From: Streptomyces sp. yr375
Lineage (GTDB): Bacteria; Actinomycetota; Actinomycetes; Streptomycetales; Streptomycetaceae
Direction of reading: 5' to 3'
Assembly: GCF_900110755.1 (NCBI RefSeq)
Contig: NZ_FOFF01000062.1
Span: 1 to 46,138 of the forward strand
Length of the DNA: 46,138 bases
Part shown: piece by piece, positions 24,462 to 31,405 of the stretch
Layout of the letters: each line of letters starts with the position of its first letter
Numbering within the stretch: the stretch's first letter is position 1
Made by a program: the position numbers and the translations under genes
Notes under the pieces: generated by a model
Seen by the model: only the letters and a program-made list of their open reading frames with translations
Told to the model about the DNA's origin: nothing
Database searches by the model: none

Positions 24462-24497
24462 TTGCCTGCCTTGCCTGCCTTGCCTGCCTTGCCTGCG
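24462..24497. repeat. four 9-bp tandem repeats
   Basis: Three copies of TTGCCTGCC and one of TTGCCTGCG, contiguous, between the tRNA-Gly terminator and the ABC operon promoter region. Non-coding. Confidence 0.8.
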
Positions 24498-24625
24498 TTG
24501 GCTTCTTCGGCTTCGTTGCCTGCGTGTTCCTTCCCTGCGTGCCGTGCCCGTCACCTGACATTTGTCATGGGGAGTGGTGACAGCTCGCACTGCCGACGGC
24601 TTCCGGCTGCGGGGAGGCTGGGGGC

Positions 24626-25609
24626 ATGGACACGAATGAACACGTGATTGAGGTCACCGACCTCCGGCGTGTGTACGGGGGCGGGTTCGAAGCGGTCCGT
24701 GGGATCTCCTTCCACGTCGACCGCGGTGAGATCTTCGCGCTGCTGGGCACCAACGGGGCCGGGAAAACATCCACCGTCGAGTTGCTGGAGGGCCTCGCGC
24801 GGCCCGACGGCGGGCGGATCGGCGTGCTCGGCCACGACCCGTACACCGAGCGGGCCGCCGTCCGGCCGCGCACCGGCGTGATGCTCCAGGAGGGCGGCTT
24901 TCCCTCCGAGCTGACCGTCGCCGAGACCGCACGGATGTGGGCCGGCTGCGTGAGCGGCACCCGCCCGGTCGGGGAGGCGCTGGCGCTGGTCGGGCTCGCC
25001 GGGCGGAGCGGCGTCCGGGTCAAGCAACTGTCCGGCGGTGAACGCCGTCGCCTCGACCTGGCCCTCGCGGTCCTCGGCGACCCCGAGGTGCTGTTCCTGG
25101 ACGAGCCGACGACCGGCCTGGACGCCGAAGGCCGCCGCGACACCTGGGACCTGGTCCGCGCCCTGCGCGACGCCGGTACGACGGTGTTGCTGACCACGCA
25201 CTACCTGGAGGAGGCGGAGAACCTCGCCGACCGGCTGGCCATCCTGCACGAGGGCCGCATCGCCGCCGCCGGGACACCCGCCGAGGTGACCGGCGCCCAG
25301 CCGTCCCGGATCACCTTCGAACTGCCCGCCGGGTACTTCGTGGGCGACCTGCCACCCCTGGGCGAACTGGGCGTGTGCGGTCACGAGACCGAGGGCCGCG
25401 TCGTACGGCTGCGCACACGGGAGTTGCAGCGGGCGGCGACCGGGCTGCTGGTGTGGGCCGAGCGGGCCGGCGTGCGGTTGCACAGGCTGGACGTGCGGTC
25501 GGCCTCGCTGGAGGAAGCGTTCCTGGGGATCGCCCGGGAGGCGTCGAACAGCGGTGACAGGGCCGGTCAGGCCGATGAGACCGACGAGGTTGAGGGGGTC
25601 GCGGCATGA
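24626..25609 (+). CDS. ABC transporter ATP-binding protein
   Basis: A 327-residue ATPase of the drug/lantibiotic-exporter type (CcmA-like). Walker A is GTNGAGKT (41-48), the Q-loop LQEG, the signature LSGGE (135-139), Walker B LFLDEP (156-161) and the H-loop TTHYLEEAE. The extended C-terminal domain (about 215-327) is typical of partners of ABC-2 permeases. GGGGAGG lies before the ATG at 24626. It is the first gene of a four-gene operon with permease, kinase and regulator, overlapping the permease start by four bases (ATGA). The substrate is unknown; export of a drug, peptide or lipid sensed by the kinase is the usual theme. Confidence 0.95.
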   Translation: MDTNEHVIEVTDLRRVYGGGFEAVRGISFHVDRGEIFALLGTNGAGKTSTVELLEGLARPDGGRIGVLGHDPYTERAAVRPRTGVMLQEGGFPSELTVAETARMWAGCVSGTRPVGEALALVGLAGRSGVRVKQLSGGERRRLDLALAVLGDPEVLFLDEPTTGLDAEGRRDTWDLVRALRDAGTTVLLTTHYLEEAENLADRLAILHEGRIAAAGTPAEVTGAQPSRITFELPAGYFVGDLPPLGELGVCGHETEGRVVRLRTRELQRAATGLLVWAERAGVRLHRLDVRSASLEEAFLGIAREASNSGDRAGQADETDEVEGVAA

Positions 25610-26454
25610 GCGGGGTGGACGGGGTGAACGGGGTGACGGTGGAGACCTCCGGGGGCAGCGGTGCGGGCAGGGGTGCGGGCAGGGGTGTGGGTACGACTCC
25701 CGTGGGGCGGATGGGCGCTCTCGGGCGGGCCGAGCTGACGCTGCTCGGGCGCAGCAAGAGCACGATCATCACGGCCGTGTTCGTGCCGCTGGTGCTGCCG
25801 GTCACCCTGGCCACGGTGGTCAAGGACATGGACGTGGAGGACGTCGGGCTCAGTGTCGGCCTGGTGCTGCTGCCCGCCGCGATCGGCTTCTCGCTGCTGT
25901 TCGGGGTGTACTCGGCGCTGGCCGCCATCTACACCGCCCGGCGCGAGGAGTTGGTGCTGAAGCGGCTGCGCACCGGTGAGCTGCGGGACGCCGAGATCCT
26001 CGGCGGGTCGGCGCTGCCGGTGCTGGCCACCGGGCTGGTGCAGTCCCTGGTGCTGGTGGCGGGCTGCACGGTCCTGCTCGACATACCGGCTCCGAAAGCA
26101 CCCCATCTCGCGGTCCTGGGGCTGCTGTTGGGCCTGGTGATGTGCGCGGCGCTCGCGGCGGTCACGGCGACCGTGACCCGGAGCGTGGAGAGCGCGCAGG
26201 TCACCACGATGCCGATGGTGCTCGTGTCGATGATCGGCTCCGGGATGGCCGTCCCCCTGGAGATGCTGCCCGACCGGCTCGCCTCCGTCTGCGAACTGCT
26301 CCCGCTCACCCCGGTGATCACCCTGATCCGCGGCGGCTGGACCGGGAACCTGTCGGCGTACGAGACCCTGGGCGCCCTGGCGACCGCGCTGGCCTGGACG
26401 GTGCTCGCGGTGTTTGCTGTAGGGCGGTGGTTCCGATGGGAGCCTCGGCGCTGA
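25606..26454 (+). CDS. ABC-2 type transporter permease
   Basis: A 282-residue membrane protein. A Gly-rich, poorly conserved N-terminus of about 35 residues precedes six predicted transmembrane segments (for example TIITAVFVPLVLPVTLATVV, VGLVLLPAAIGFSLLFGVY, VLGLLLGLVMCAALAAVTAT and the C-terminal LGALATALAWTVLAVFAV). The ABC-2 hallmark MLPDRLASVCELLPLTPVI sits near the last periplasmic loop. It pairs with the preceding ATPase. Its 3' end overlaps the kinase start by 19 bases, so expression is coupled. Confidence 0.92.
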   Translation: MSGVDGVNGVTVETSGGSGAGRGAGRGVGTTPVGRMGALGRAELTLLGRSKSTIITAVFVPLVLPVTLATVVKDMDVEDVGLSVGLVLLPAAIGFSLLFGVYSALAAIYTARREELVLKRLRTGELRDAEILGGSALPVLATGLVQSLVLVAGCTVLLDIPAPKAPHLAVLGLLLGLVMCAALAAVTATVTRSVESAQVTTMPMVLVSMIGSGMAVPLEMLPDRLASVCELLPLTPVITLIRGGWTGNLSAYETLGALATALAWTVLAVFAVGRWFRWEPRR

Positions 26455-27740
26455 CGTACGGGGCGCTTTGGGGGTACGGGAAGACGACGGGGGCGTGGGG
26501 CGTGGGGATGCGCAGGCCTGTGGGCTGGTGGCGGCGGAAGAGCACGCCGGCGAAGGTCGAGACGTACACCCGGTGGTCGTTCCACTTCTTCGCCGTCGCC
26601 GAGCTCATGTCCGCGGGGCTGCCCTTCGTGGGGGTGCTGTGGACCGGGTTCGGGCTGTGGCTGCCGGCCATGATGCTCGGGCACAGCGCGCTGTGCGCCG
26701 TGACGGCCTCGCGGGCGCTGGACTGGACGCGCGGACGCCGTGCGCAGCCCGTCGGGCTGCTGTGGAGCCTGTCCGCCGCCACCGCCCTGGTCGCCGTCGT
26801 CGCGCTCCTGACCGCCGTGCGGGGCACCCGCCACGAGGGCGTCCCCGAGGCCGCGGCCACGGTCTTCGGGATCGCCCTGGTCTTCGGGGCGGGCGTCACC
26901 GCGCTCGGCGTGCGGCAGCGGCAGTGGGCGTTCGCGGTCGTCAGCGGCTACTCCCTGGGCGCGGGGGCCGTGGCGCTCCCGATAGTGCAGAACGGCTTCG
27001 CCAGCCTCGTCGCGATGTCGGTGGTGCTGATCGGCGGCGCGTTCCTCGCCTTCACCGCCGTCTTCTCCGTCTGGCTGCTCAACTCCGTCTACGAACTCGA
27101 CGAGGCCCGCGAGACCCGCACCCGGCTCGCCGTCGCCGAGGAACGGCTGCGGTTCGGGCGGGACCTGCACGACGTGATGGGCCGCAACCTCGCGGTGATC
27201 GCCCTGAAGAGCGAGCTGGCCGTACAACTGGCCCGGCGCGGCCTGCCGAACGCCGTGCAGCAGATGATCGAGGTGCAGCGGATAGCGCGGGAGTCGCAGC
27301 GGGAGGTACGCGCTGTCGTACGGGGCTACCGGGAAGCCGACCTGGGAGTCGAACTCTCCGGAGCACAAGGGGTGTTGACGGCGGCCGGGATCACCTGCGA
27401 GGTGAGCGGGGAGGTCGACGGGCTGCCCGCCGAGGTGCAGTCCGCGCTCGGCTGGGTGGTGCGCGAGAGCACCACGAACGTACTGCGGCACGGAGACGCC
27501 GGGCGGTGCTCGGTGTCGCTGGGGAGGACGGACGGACATGTCGTGCTGACCGTGGAGAACGACGGGGCCGGGGCCGGGGCCGCCGCCGGGGGCGGCGGGT
27601 CGGGGCTTGCCGGGCTGCGGGAGCGGCTGCGGGGCGTCGACGGGCGGCTGGAGGCCGGGTTCGTCGGAGCGGGCGTGTTCCGGGTGGTCGCCGAGGTGCC
27701 GCTGACCGGGAAGATCGCTGTGAGAGAGGTCACTTCATGA
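26436..27740 (+). CDS. sensor histidine kinase (NarL/DesK type)
   Basis: A 434-residue kinase. Several transmembrane helices fill residues about 45-215. The HisKA_3 dimerisation helix has the phospho-acceptor His245 in FGRDLHDVMGRNLAVIALKSE. The HATPase domain has the N-box ESTTNVLRHG (N348) and the G-box GGSGLAGLRERL. There is no large extracytoplasmic sensor, so it probably senses the membrane or the neighbouring transporter. The ATG at 26436 has GGTGG six bases upstream. The stop overlaps the regulator start (ATGA). Confidence 0.93.
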   Translation: MGASALTYGALWGYGKTTGAWGVGMRRPVGWWRRKSTPAKVETYTRWSFHFFAVAELMSAGLPFVGVLWTGFGLWLPAMMLGHSALCAVTASRALDWTRGRRAQPVGLLWSLSAATALVAVVALLTAVRGTRHEGVPEAAATVFGIALVFGAGVTALGVRQRQWAFAVVSGYSLGAGAVALPIVQNGFASLVAMSVVLIGGAFLAFTAVFSVWLLNSVYELDEARETRTRLAVAEERLRFGRDLHDVMGRNLAVIALKSELAVQLARRGLPNAVQQMIEVQRIARESQREVRAVVRGYREADLGVELSGAQGVLTAAGITCEVSGEVDGLPAEVQSALGWVVRESTTNVLRHGDAGRCSVSLGRTDGHVVLTVENDGAGAGAAAGGGGSGLAGLRERLRGVDGRLEAGFVGAGVFRVVAEVPLTGKIAVREVTS

Positions 27741-28345
27741 CGGTGCGGGTGCTGCTCGCGGACGACGAGCACCTCATCCGGGGTGCGCTGGCCGCGCTGC
27801 TCTCCATGGAGGACGACCTCGTGGTCGTCGCCGAGGCGGCCACCGGACCGGAGGCGCTGGCCATGGCGCGGGCGCACCGGCCCGACGTGGCCGTCCTGGA
27901 TCTGCAGATGCCGGGCCTGGACGGTGTGAAGGTCGCCACATCCCTGCGCACCGAACTGCCCGGCTGCCAGGCACTGATCGTCACGAGCCACGGCCGGCCG
28001 GGGCATCTCAAACGGGCGCTGGCGGCCGGGGTGCGCGGGTTCGTGCCGAAGACGGTGAGCGCGCAGCGGCTCGCGGAGATCATCCGCACCGTGCACGCCG
28101 GGAACCGTTACGTCGACCCGGAGTTGGCGGCCGATGCGATCGCCGCCGGGGACTCGCCTCTGACCTCGCGCGAGACGGAGGTGCTCGAACTCGCCGCCGA
28201 CGGAGCGCCCGTCGCGGAGATCGCCGAGCGGGCCGCACTGTCGCAGGGGACGGTACGGAACTATCTGTCGTCGGCGGTGTCCAAGCTCGGGGCGGAGAAC
28301 CGGCATGCGGCGGTGCGGCTCGCGCGGCAGCGAGGTTGGGTATAG
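27737..28345 (+). CDS. NarL/LuxR-family response regulator
   Basis: A 202-residue regulator. The receiver domain has the acidic pair D9-D10, phospho-acceptor Asp55 (VAVLDLQMPG), Thr83 and Lys105 (FVPKTVS). The LuxR-type helix-turn-helix covers about residues 140-202 (LTSRETEVLELAADG, IAERAALSQGTVRNYLSSAVSKLG). It is the cognate partner of the overlapping kinase gene and probably controls the ABC exporter. TATAGT at 28341-28346, over the stop codon, may be the -10 of the downstream tRNA-Gly. Confidence 0.95.
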   Translation: MTVRVLLADDEHLIRGALAALLSMEDDLVVVAEAATGPEALAMARAHRPDVAVLDLQMPGLDGVKVATSLRTELPGCQALIVTSHGRPGHLKRALAAGVRGFVPKTVSAQRLAEIIRTVHAGNRYVDPELAADAIAAGDSPLTSRETEVLELAADGAPVAEIAERAALSQGTVRNYLSSAVSKLGAENRHAAVRLARQRGWV

Positions 28346-28390
28346 TTGGCCTCGCGCCACGGGAAATCACCGCGTTGATCGCGGCGCAGT

Positions 28391-28463
28391 GCGGACGTAG
28401 CTCAGTTGGTAGAGCGCAACCTTGCCAAGGTTGAGGTCGCCAGTTCGAACCTGGTCGTCCGCT
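28391..28463 (+). tRNA. tRNA-Gly (anticodon GCC), copy 2
   Basis: Identical to 24343-24415; identity extends one base past the tRNA. It lies just after the response regulator gene. Confidence 0.95.
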
Positions 28464-28472
28464 CGGTTCAGG

Positions 28473-28502
28473 AAAGGCCCCCGGTTCTCCGGGGGCCTTT
28501 TT
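28473..28502 (+). terminator. terminator after tRNA-Gly copy 2
   Basis: Stem AAAGGCCCCCGG / CCGGGGGCCTTT with loop TTCT, followed by T residues. It may also serve purC, which ends at 28538 on the other strand. Confidence 0.9.
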
Positions 28503-28537
28503 CGTGCCGTCGGGGCCTCTTTCCTGCGCTGGGGCCG

Positions 28538-29437
28538 CTAGCTCCAGCTCGTGCCGGTCAGGCGCTCGTACGCCTCGATGTACTTCGCGCGGGTCGCGTC
28601 CACGATGTGCTGCGGCAGCGGGGGCGGGGGCTGCTCGCTCTTGCGGTCCCAGCCGGACTCGGCGGAGGTCAGCCAGTCGCGCACGAACTGCTTGTCGTAC
28701 GAGGGCTGGGCGCGGCCGGGCTGCCACTTGTCGGCGGGCCAGAAGCGGGAGGAGTCCGGGGTGAGGACCTCGTCGGCGGCGACCAGGGTGTCGCCCACGT
28801 AGCCGAACTCGAACTTGGTGTCGGCGAGGATGATGCCCCGGTCGCGGGCGATGTCGCGGGCGCGGCCGTACACGGCCAGGGTCGCCTGGCGGAGCTCGGC
28901 GGCGGTGTCGGCGCCGACCTGGCGGGCGACCTCCTCGTAGGAGACGTTCTCGTCGTGCTCGCCGACGGCTGCCTTGGTGGCGGGGGTGAAGATCGGGGCG
29001 GGGAGTTCGCTGCCGTCGACCAGGCCCTCGGGGAGGGCGAGGCCGCAGACCGTGCGGGACTCCCGGTACTCGGCGAGGCCCGAGCCGGTGAGGTAGCCGC
29101 GGGCCACGCACTCGACGGGGACCATCTCCAGCGACCGGCAGATCAGGGTGCGGCCGGCCCAGTCGGCGGGGGCGCCGGCGGGCAGCTCCGTGCTCAGGAC
29201 ATGGTTCGGGACCAGGTCGGCGAGCTGGTCGAACCACCACAGGGACAGCCGGGTGAGGACGCGGCCCTTGTCGGGGATCTCGGTCGGCAGCACCCAGTCG
29301 TACGCGGACGTACGGTCGCTGGCGACCATCACGAGGTCGCCCGCCTCGTTCTGGTACAGCTCGCGCACCTTGCCGGTGTGCAGATGCACCAGGCCCGGCA
29401 CCTGAAGGGGCTCGGGCTTTTCTACGAATCCGGACAC
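28538..29437 (-). CDS. purC: SAICAR synthetase
   Basis: A 299-residue phosphoribosylaminoimidazole-succinocarboxamide synthase, joining CAIR and aspartate with ATP. Motifs: HTGKVRELYQNEAGDLVMVASDRTSAYD (nucleotide loop), PVECVARGYLTGSG, ILADTKFEFGYV and LTPDSSRFWP. It is the longer, eukaryote/actinobacteria-type PurC. The GTG at 29437 follows GGAGGG five bases upstream. It is a single gene on the same strand as the other pur genes. The 129 bp upstream to the next gene hold nothing recognisable. Confidence 0.97.
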   Translation of the reverse strand: MSGFVEKPEPLQVPGLVHLHTGKVRELYQNEAGDLVMVASDRTSAYDWVLPTEIPDKGRVLTRLSLWWFDQLADLVPNHVLSTELPAGAPADWAGRTLICRSLEMVPVECVARGYLTGSGLAEYRESRTVCGLALPEGLVDGSELPAPIFTPATKAAVGEHDENVSYEEVARQVGADTAAELRQATLAVYGRARDIARDRGIILADTKFEFGYVGDTLVAADEVLTPDSSRFWPADKWQPGRAQPSYDKQFVRDWLTSAESGWDRKSEQPPPPLPQHIVDATRAKYIEAYERLTGTSWS

Positions 29438-29566
29438 GGTTTCCCTCCGTGGGTATGACCTAGTGGCCTGGTGGCTCGATTGTCCCGTATGAGGGCCCGC
29501 ACCTGGTCGGCGGGTCAGTGGAAGCAGCGGCGCAGGGGTGCAGGGTTGGCCGGCCGTGGTCGGCGG

Positions 29567-31126
29567 TCAATCGCGTTTGCAGATGCGGTCCAGGAGGTTG
29601 GCCGTGGCGCGCTGGACGCGGGGGTCCACGTGGCCGGGGCGGTCCAGGGCGGGGGACCAGGCGAAGGTTCCGGAGGCGAAGACCAGGGCGCCGGAGGGGG
29701 CGCGGTAGAGGGAGGTCTCCTGGTGGCGGAGGGCGCCCTCGCTGTCGCTGTACGGGGAATGGGCGAGGAGGATGCGGTCCTCGTGGGGCGGGAGGGCGGT
29801 GCGGGGGAAGTAGCGGTCGGCCTCGCCCGCGACCAGGCCGTCGATGCCGTCGCCCTCGCGGGCGCCGGTCGCCTCCCACAGCCAGTGGCTCGCGTTGCGC
29901 ACGATCAGCGGGTGCGGCTCGGGCACCCGGCCCGCGTACTGGATGCCGACGAGCTGCTGCTCGGCCCGGTCGATCTCCCGCCAGAGGACGGGCTTGCCGG
30001 GTCCCTTGCGCTTGCGGCAGGTCAGCAGCCGGCCCGGCACGCCGGACGGGGACGGGCCCAACTCCACTTGCCAGTACAGGGAGTTGGCGGACAGGAAGAC
30101 GAGCGAGGTGCCGCTGTCGCGGGCGCCTTCGACGGTGCGGCGCATGTTCGTCGACCAGTACTCGTCGTGGCCGGGGAAGACCAGGCCCCGGTAACGGGTG
30201 GGGTCGATGTGACCGGCGTGCAGGTCGCGGGCGTCGGCGTAGGCGAGGTCGTAGCCGTAGCGCTCGGCCCAGCGGATGAAGTCGTAGGCGTGGCCGACGT
30301 GCAGGGGGAGGCCGGCGCCCGCGTAGGGCCGGTCGAAGGAGACCGTGGTCGCGGCGTCGGCCTCGCCGAGGAGACGGCCGTCGTCGTCCCAGGCGTGGTA
30401 GAGGCTGGCGCCGGTGTGGCCGTCCTCGGGGTAGAGGTTGTAGGCCTGCCAGGTGATGTCCGGGAGCACGAGGAGCAGGTCGGCGGGTTGGTCGTCGCGG
30501 ACCGTGAAGGGGATGTGCGAGCGGTAGCCGTCGGCGGTGGTGAGGACGGCGACGTACGCGCCGACGTTCCAGTACGTCGGGACCTGGAGCCGCCAGGAGA
30601 GCCACCAGTGGTGGCAGGAGACCGTGCGGTCGGCGGTCAGCGGGGGCGGCTGGACGATGCCGGAGAGGCGCGGGCTGGTGGTGATCTTGGCGGCGCCGTC
30701 GCCGTCGTAATGGCCGATGCGGTAGATGTCGACGCTGAATTCCTGCGGCGGGTCGACGGTGACGTGGAAGTCGACGGCGTCGCCGGGGGCGACCGCGCCG
30801 GTGGAGATGAAACCCTTGATCTGCCGGCCGACGTCGTCGGCGGAGCGGGGGCCGCCGCCGGGGGTGGTGGAGGTGGGGGCGGTGCGGGGGGCGGGTACGC
30901 GGGGCGCTCCGCGCGGCGCTCCGTGGGGGGTTTCCTGGGGGGTTTCCTGGGTGGGGGCGGGGGCCGTGTCGACGTACCAGGGGACTACGTGGCCGGTGTC
31001 GTCGAAGTACGTCTCGCTGCCGCGCAGCCAGGGGACGGGGCCCAGTCCGAAGGGATCGCTCACGGCGTGCGCCAGCGCTCCCGACTCCCATCGGCGGATG
31101 TGCTCCGGTCGTGGTCCGGGTCCCAT
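29567..31126 (-). CDS. N,N-dimethylformamidase beta-subunit-like protein
   Basis: A 519-residue protein resembling the large subunit C-terminal region of N,N-dimethylformamidase: GAVAPGDAVDFHVTVDPPQEFSVDIYRIGHYDGDG, then LPDITWQAYNLY, SFDRPYAG, FPGHDEYWS and a glutamine-amidotransferase-like fold. Many actinobacteria carry such proteins with no proven substrate, so a hydrolase of amides or related compounds is only suggested. A Pro/Thr-rich linker (about residues 54-92) separates the N-terminal part. There is no clear signal peptide. The ATG at 31126 has GGGAGGGGAG just upstream. A pair of 21-bp-spaced direct repeats lies 30-70 bp before the start. Confidence 0.82.
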   Translation of the reverse strand: MGPGPRPEHIRRWESGALAHAVSDPFGLGPVPWLRGSETYFDDTGHVVPWYVDTAPAPTQETPQETPHGAPRGAPRVPAPRTAPTSTTPGGGPRSADDVGRQIKGFISTGAVAPGDAVDFHVTVDPPQEFSVDIYRIGHYDGDGAAKITTSPRLSGIVQPPPLTADRTVSCHHWWLSWRLQVPTYWNVGAYVAVLTTADGYRSHIPFTVRDDQPADLLLVLPDITWQAYNLYPEDGHTGASLYHAWDDDGRLLGEADAATTVSFDRPYAGAGLPLHVGHAYDFIRWAERYGYDLAYADARDLHAGHIDPTRYRGLVFPGHDEYWSTNMRRTVEGARDSGTSLVFLSANSLYWQVELGPSPSGVPGRLLTCRKRKGPGKPVLWREIDRAEQQLVGIQYAGRVPEPHPLIVRNASHWLWEATGAREGDGIDGLVAGEADRYFPRTALPPHEDRILLAHSPYSDSEGALRHQETSLYRAPSGALVFASGTFAWSPALDRPGHVDPRVQRATANLLDRICKRD

Positions 31127-31157
31127 GGTGCTCCCCTCCCTGGTGCCCCCGCGGTGA

Positions 31158-31196
31158 TTCGTGCGTACGTGATGGTGGTTCGGGCGTACGTGACGG
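31158..31196. promoter_or_regulatory. direct repeat upstream of the dimethylformamidase-like gene
   Basis: TTCGTGCGTACGTGATGG (31158) and TTCGGGCGTACGTGACGG (31179) are 16/18 identical and exactly 21 bp apart, each with a CGTACG palindrome. They sit 30-70 bp upstream of the start codon. Farther on, GGTGGCGCTTGTC is repeated twice near 31245-31270. The rest of the 279-bp gap shows no gene. Confidence 0.5.
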
Positions 31197-31405
31197 CCGT
31201 GCGCGTCGCTCTGCTCGTGGCGCTCGCCCGTGGCGGTTGTCGGTGGCGCTTGTCGGTGGCGCTTGTCTTATGTCGCCAGCCCTTGCCATGGGCTCGATCG
31301 GTCCCAGCACATCACATAACGCGCGCAGGCAGTCACTATTCGTTGCGAATTGGCCGAAAGTGGAATCTGCTGCTCCGCGGGTGCAGTGGCTTGGCGTCGT
31401 TGGGG

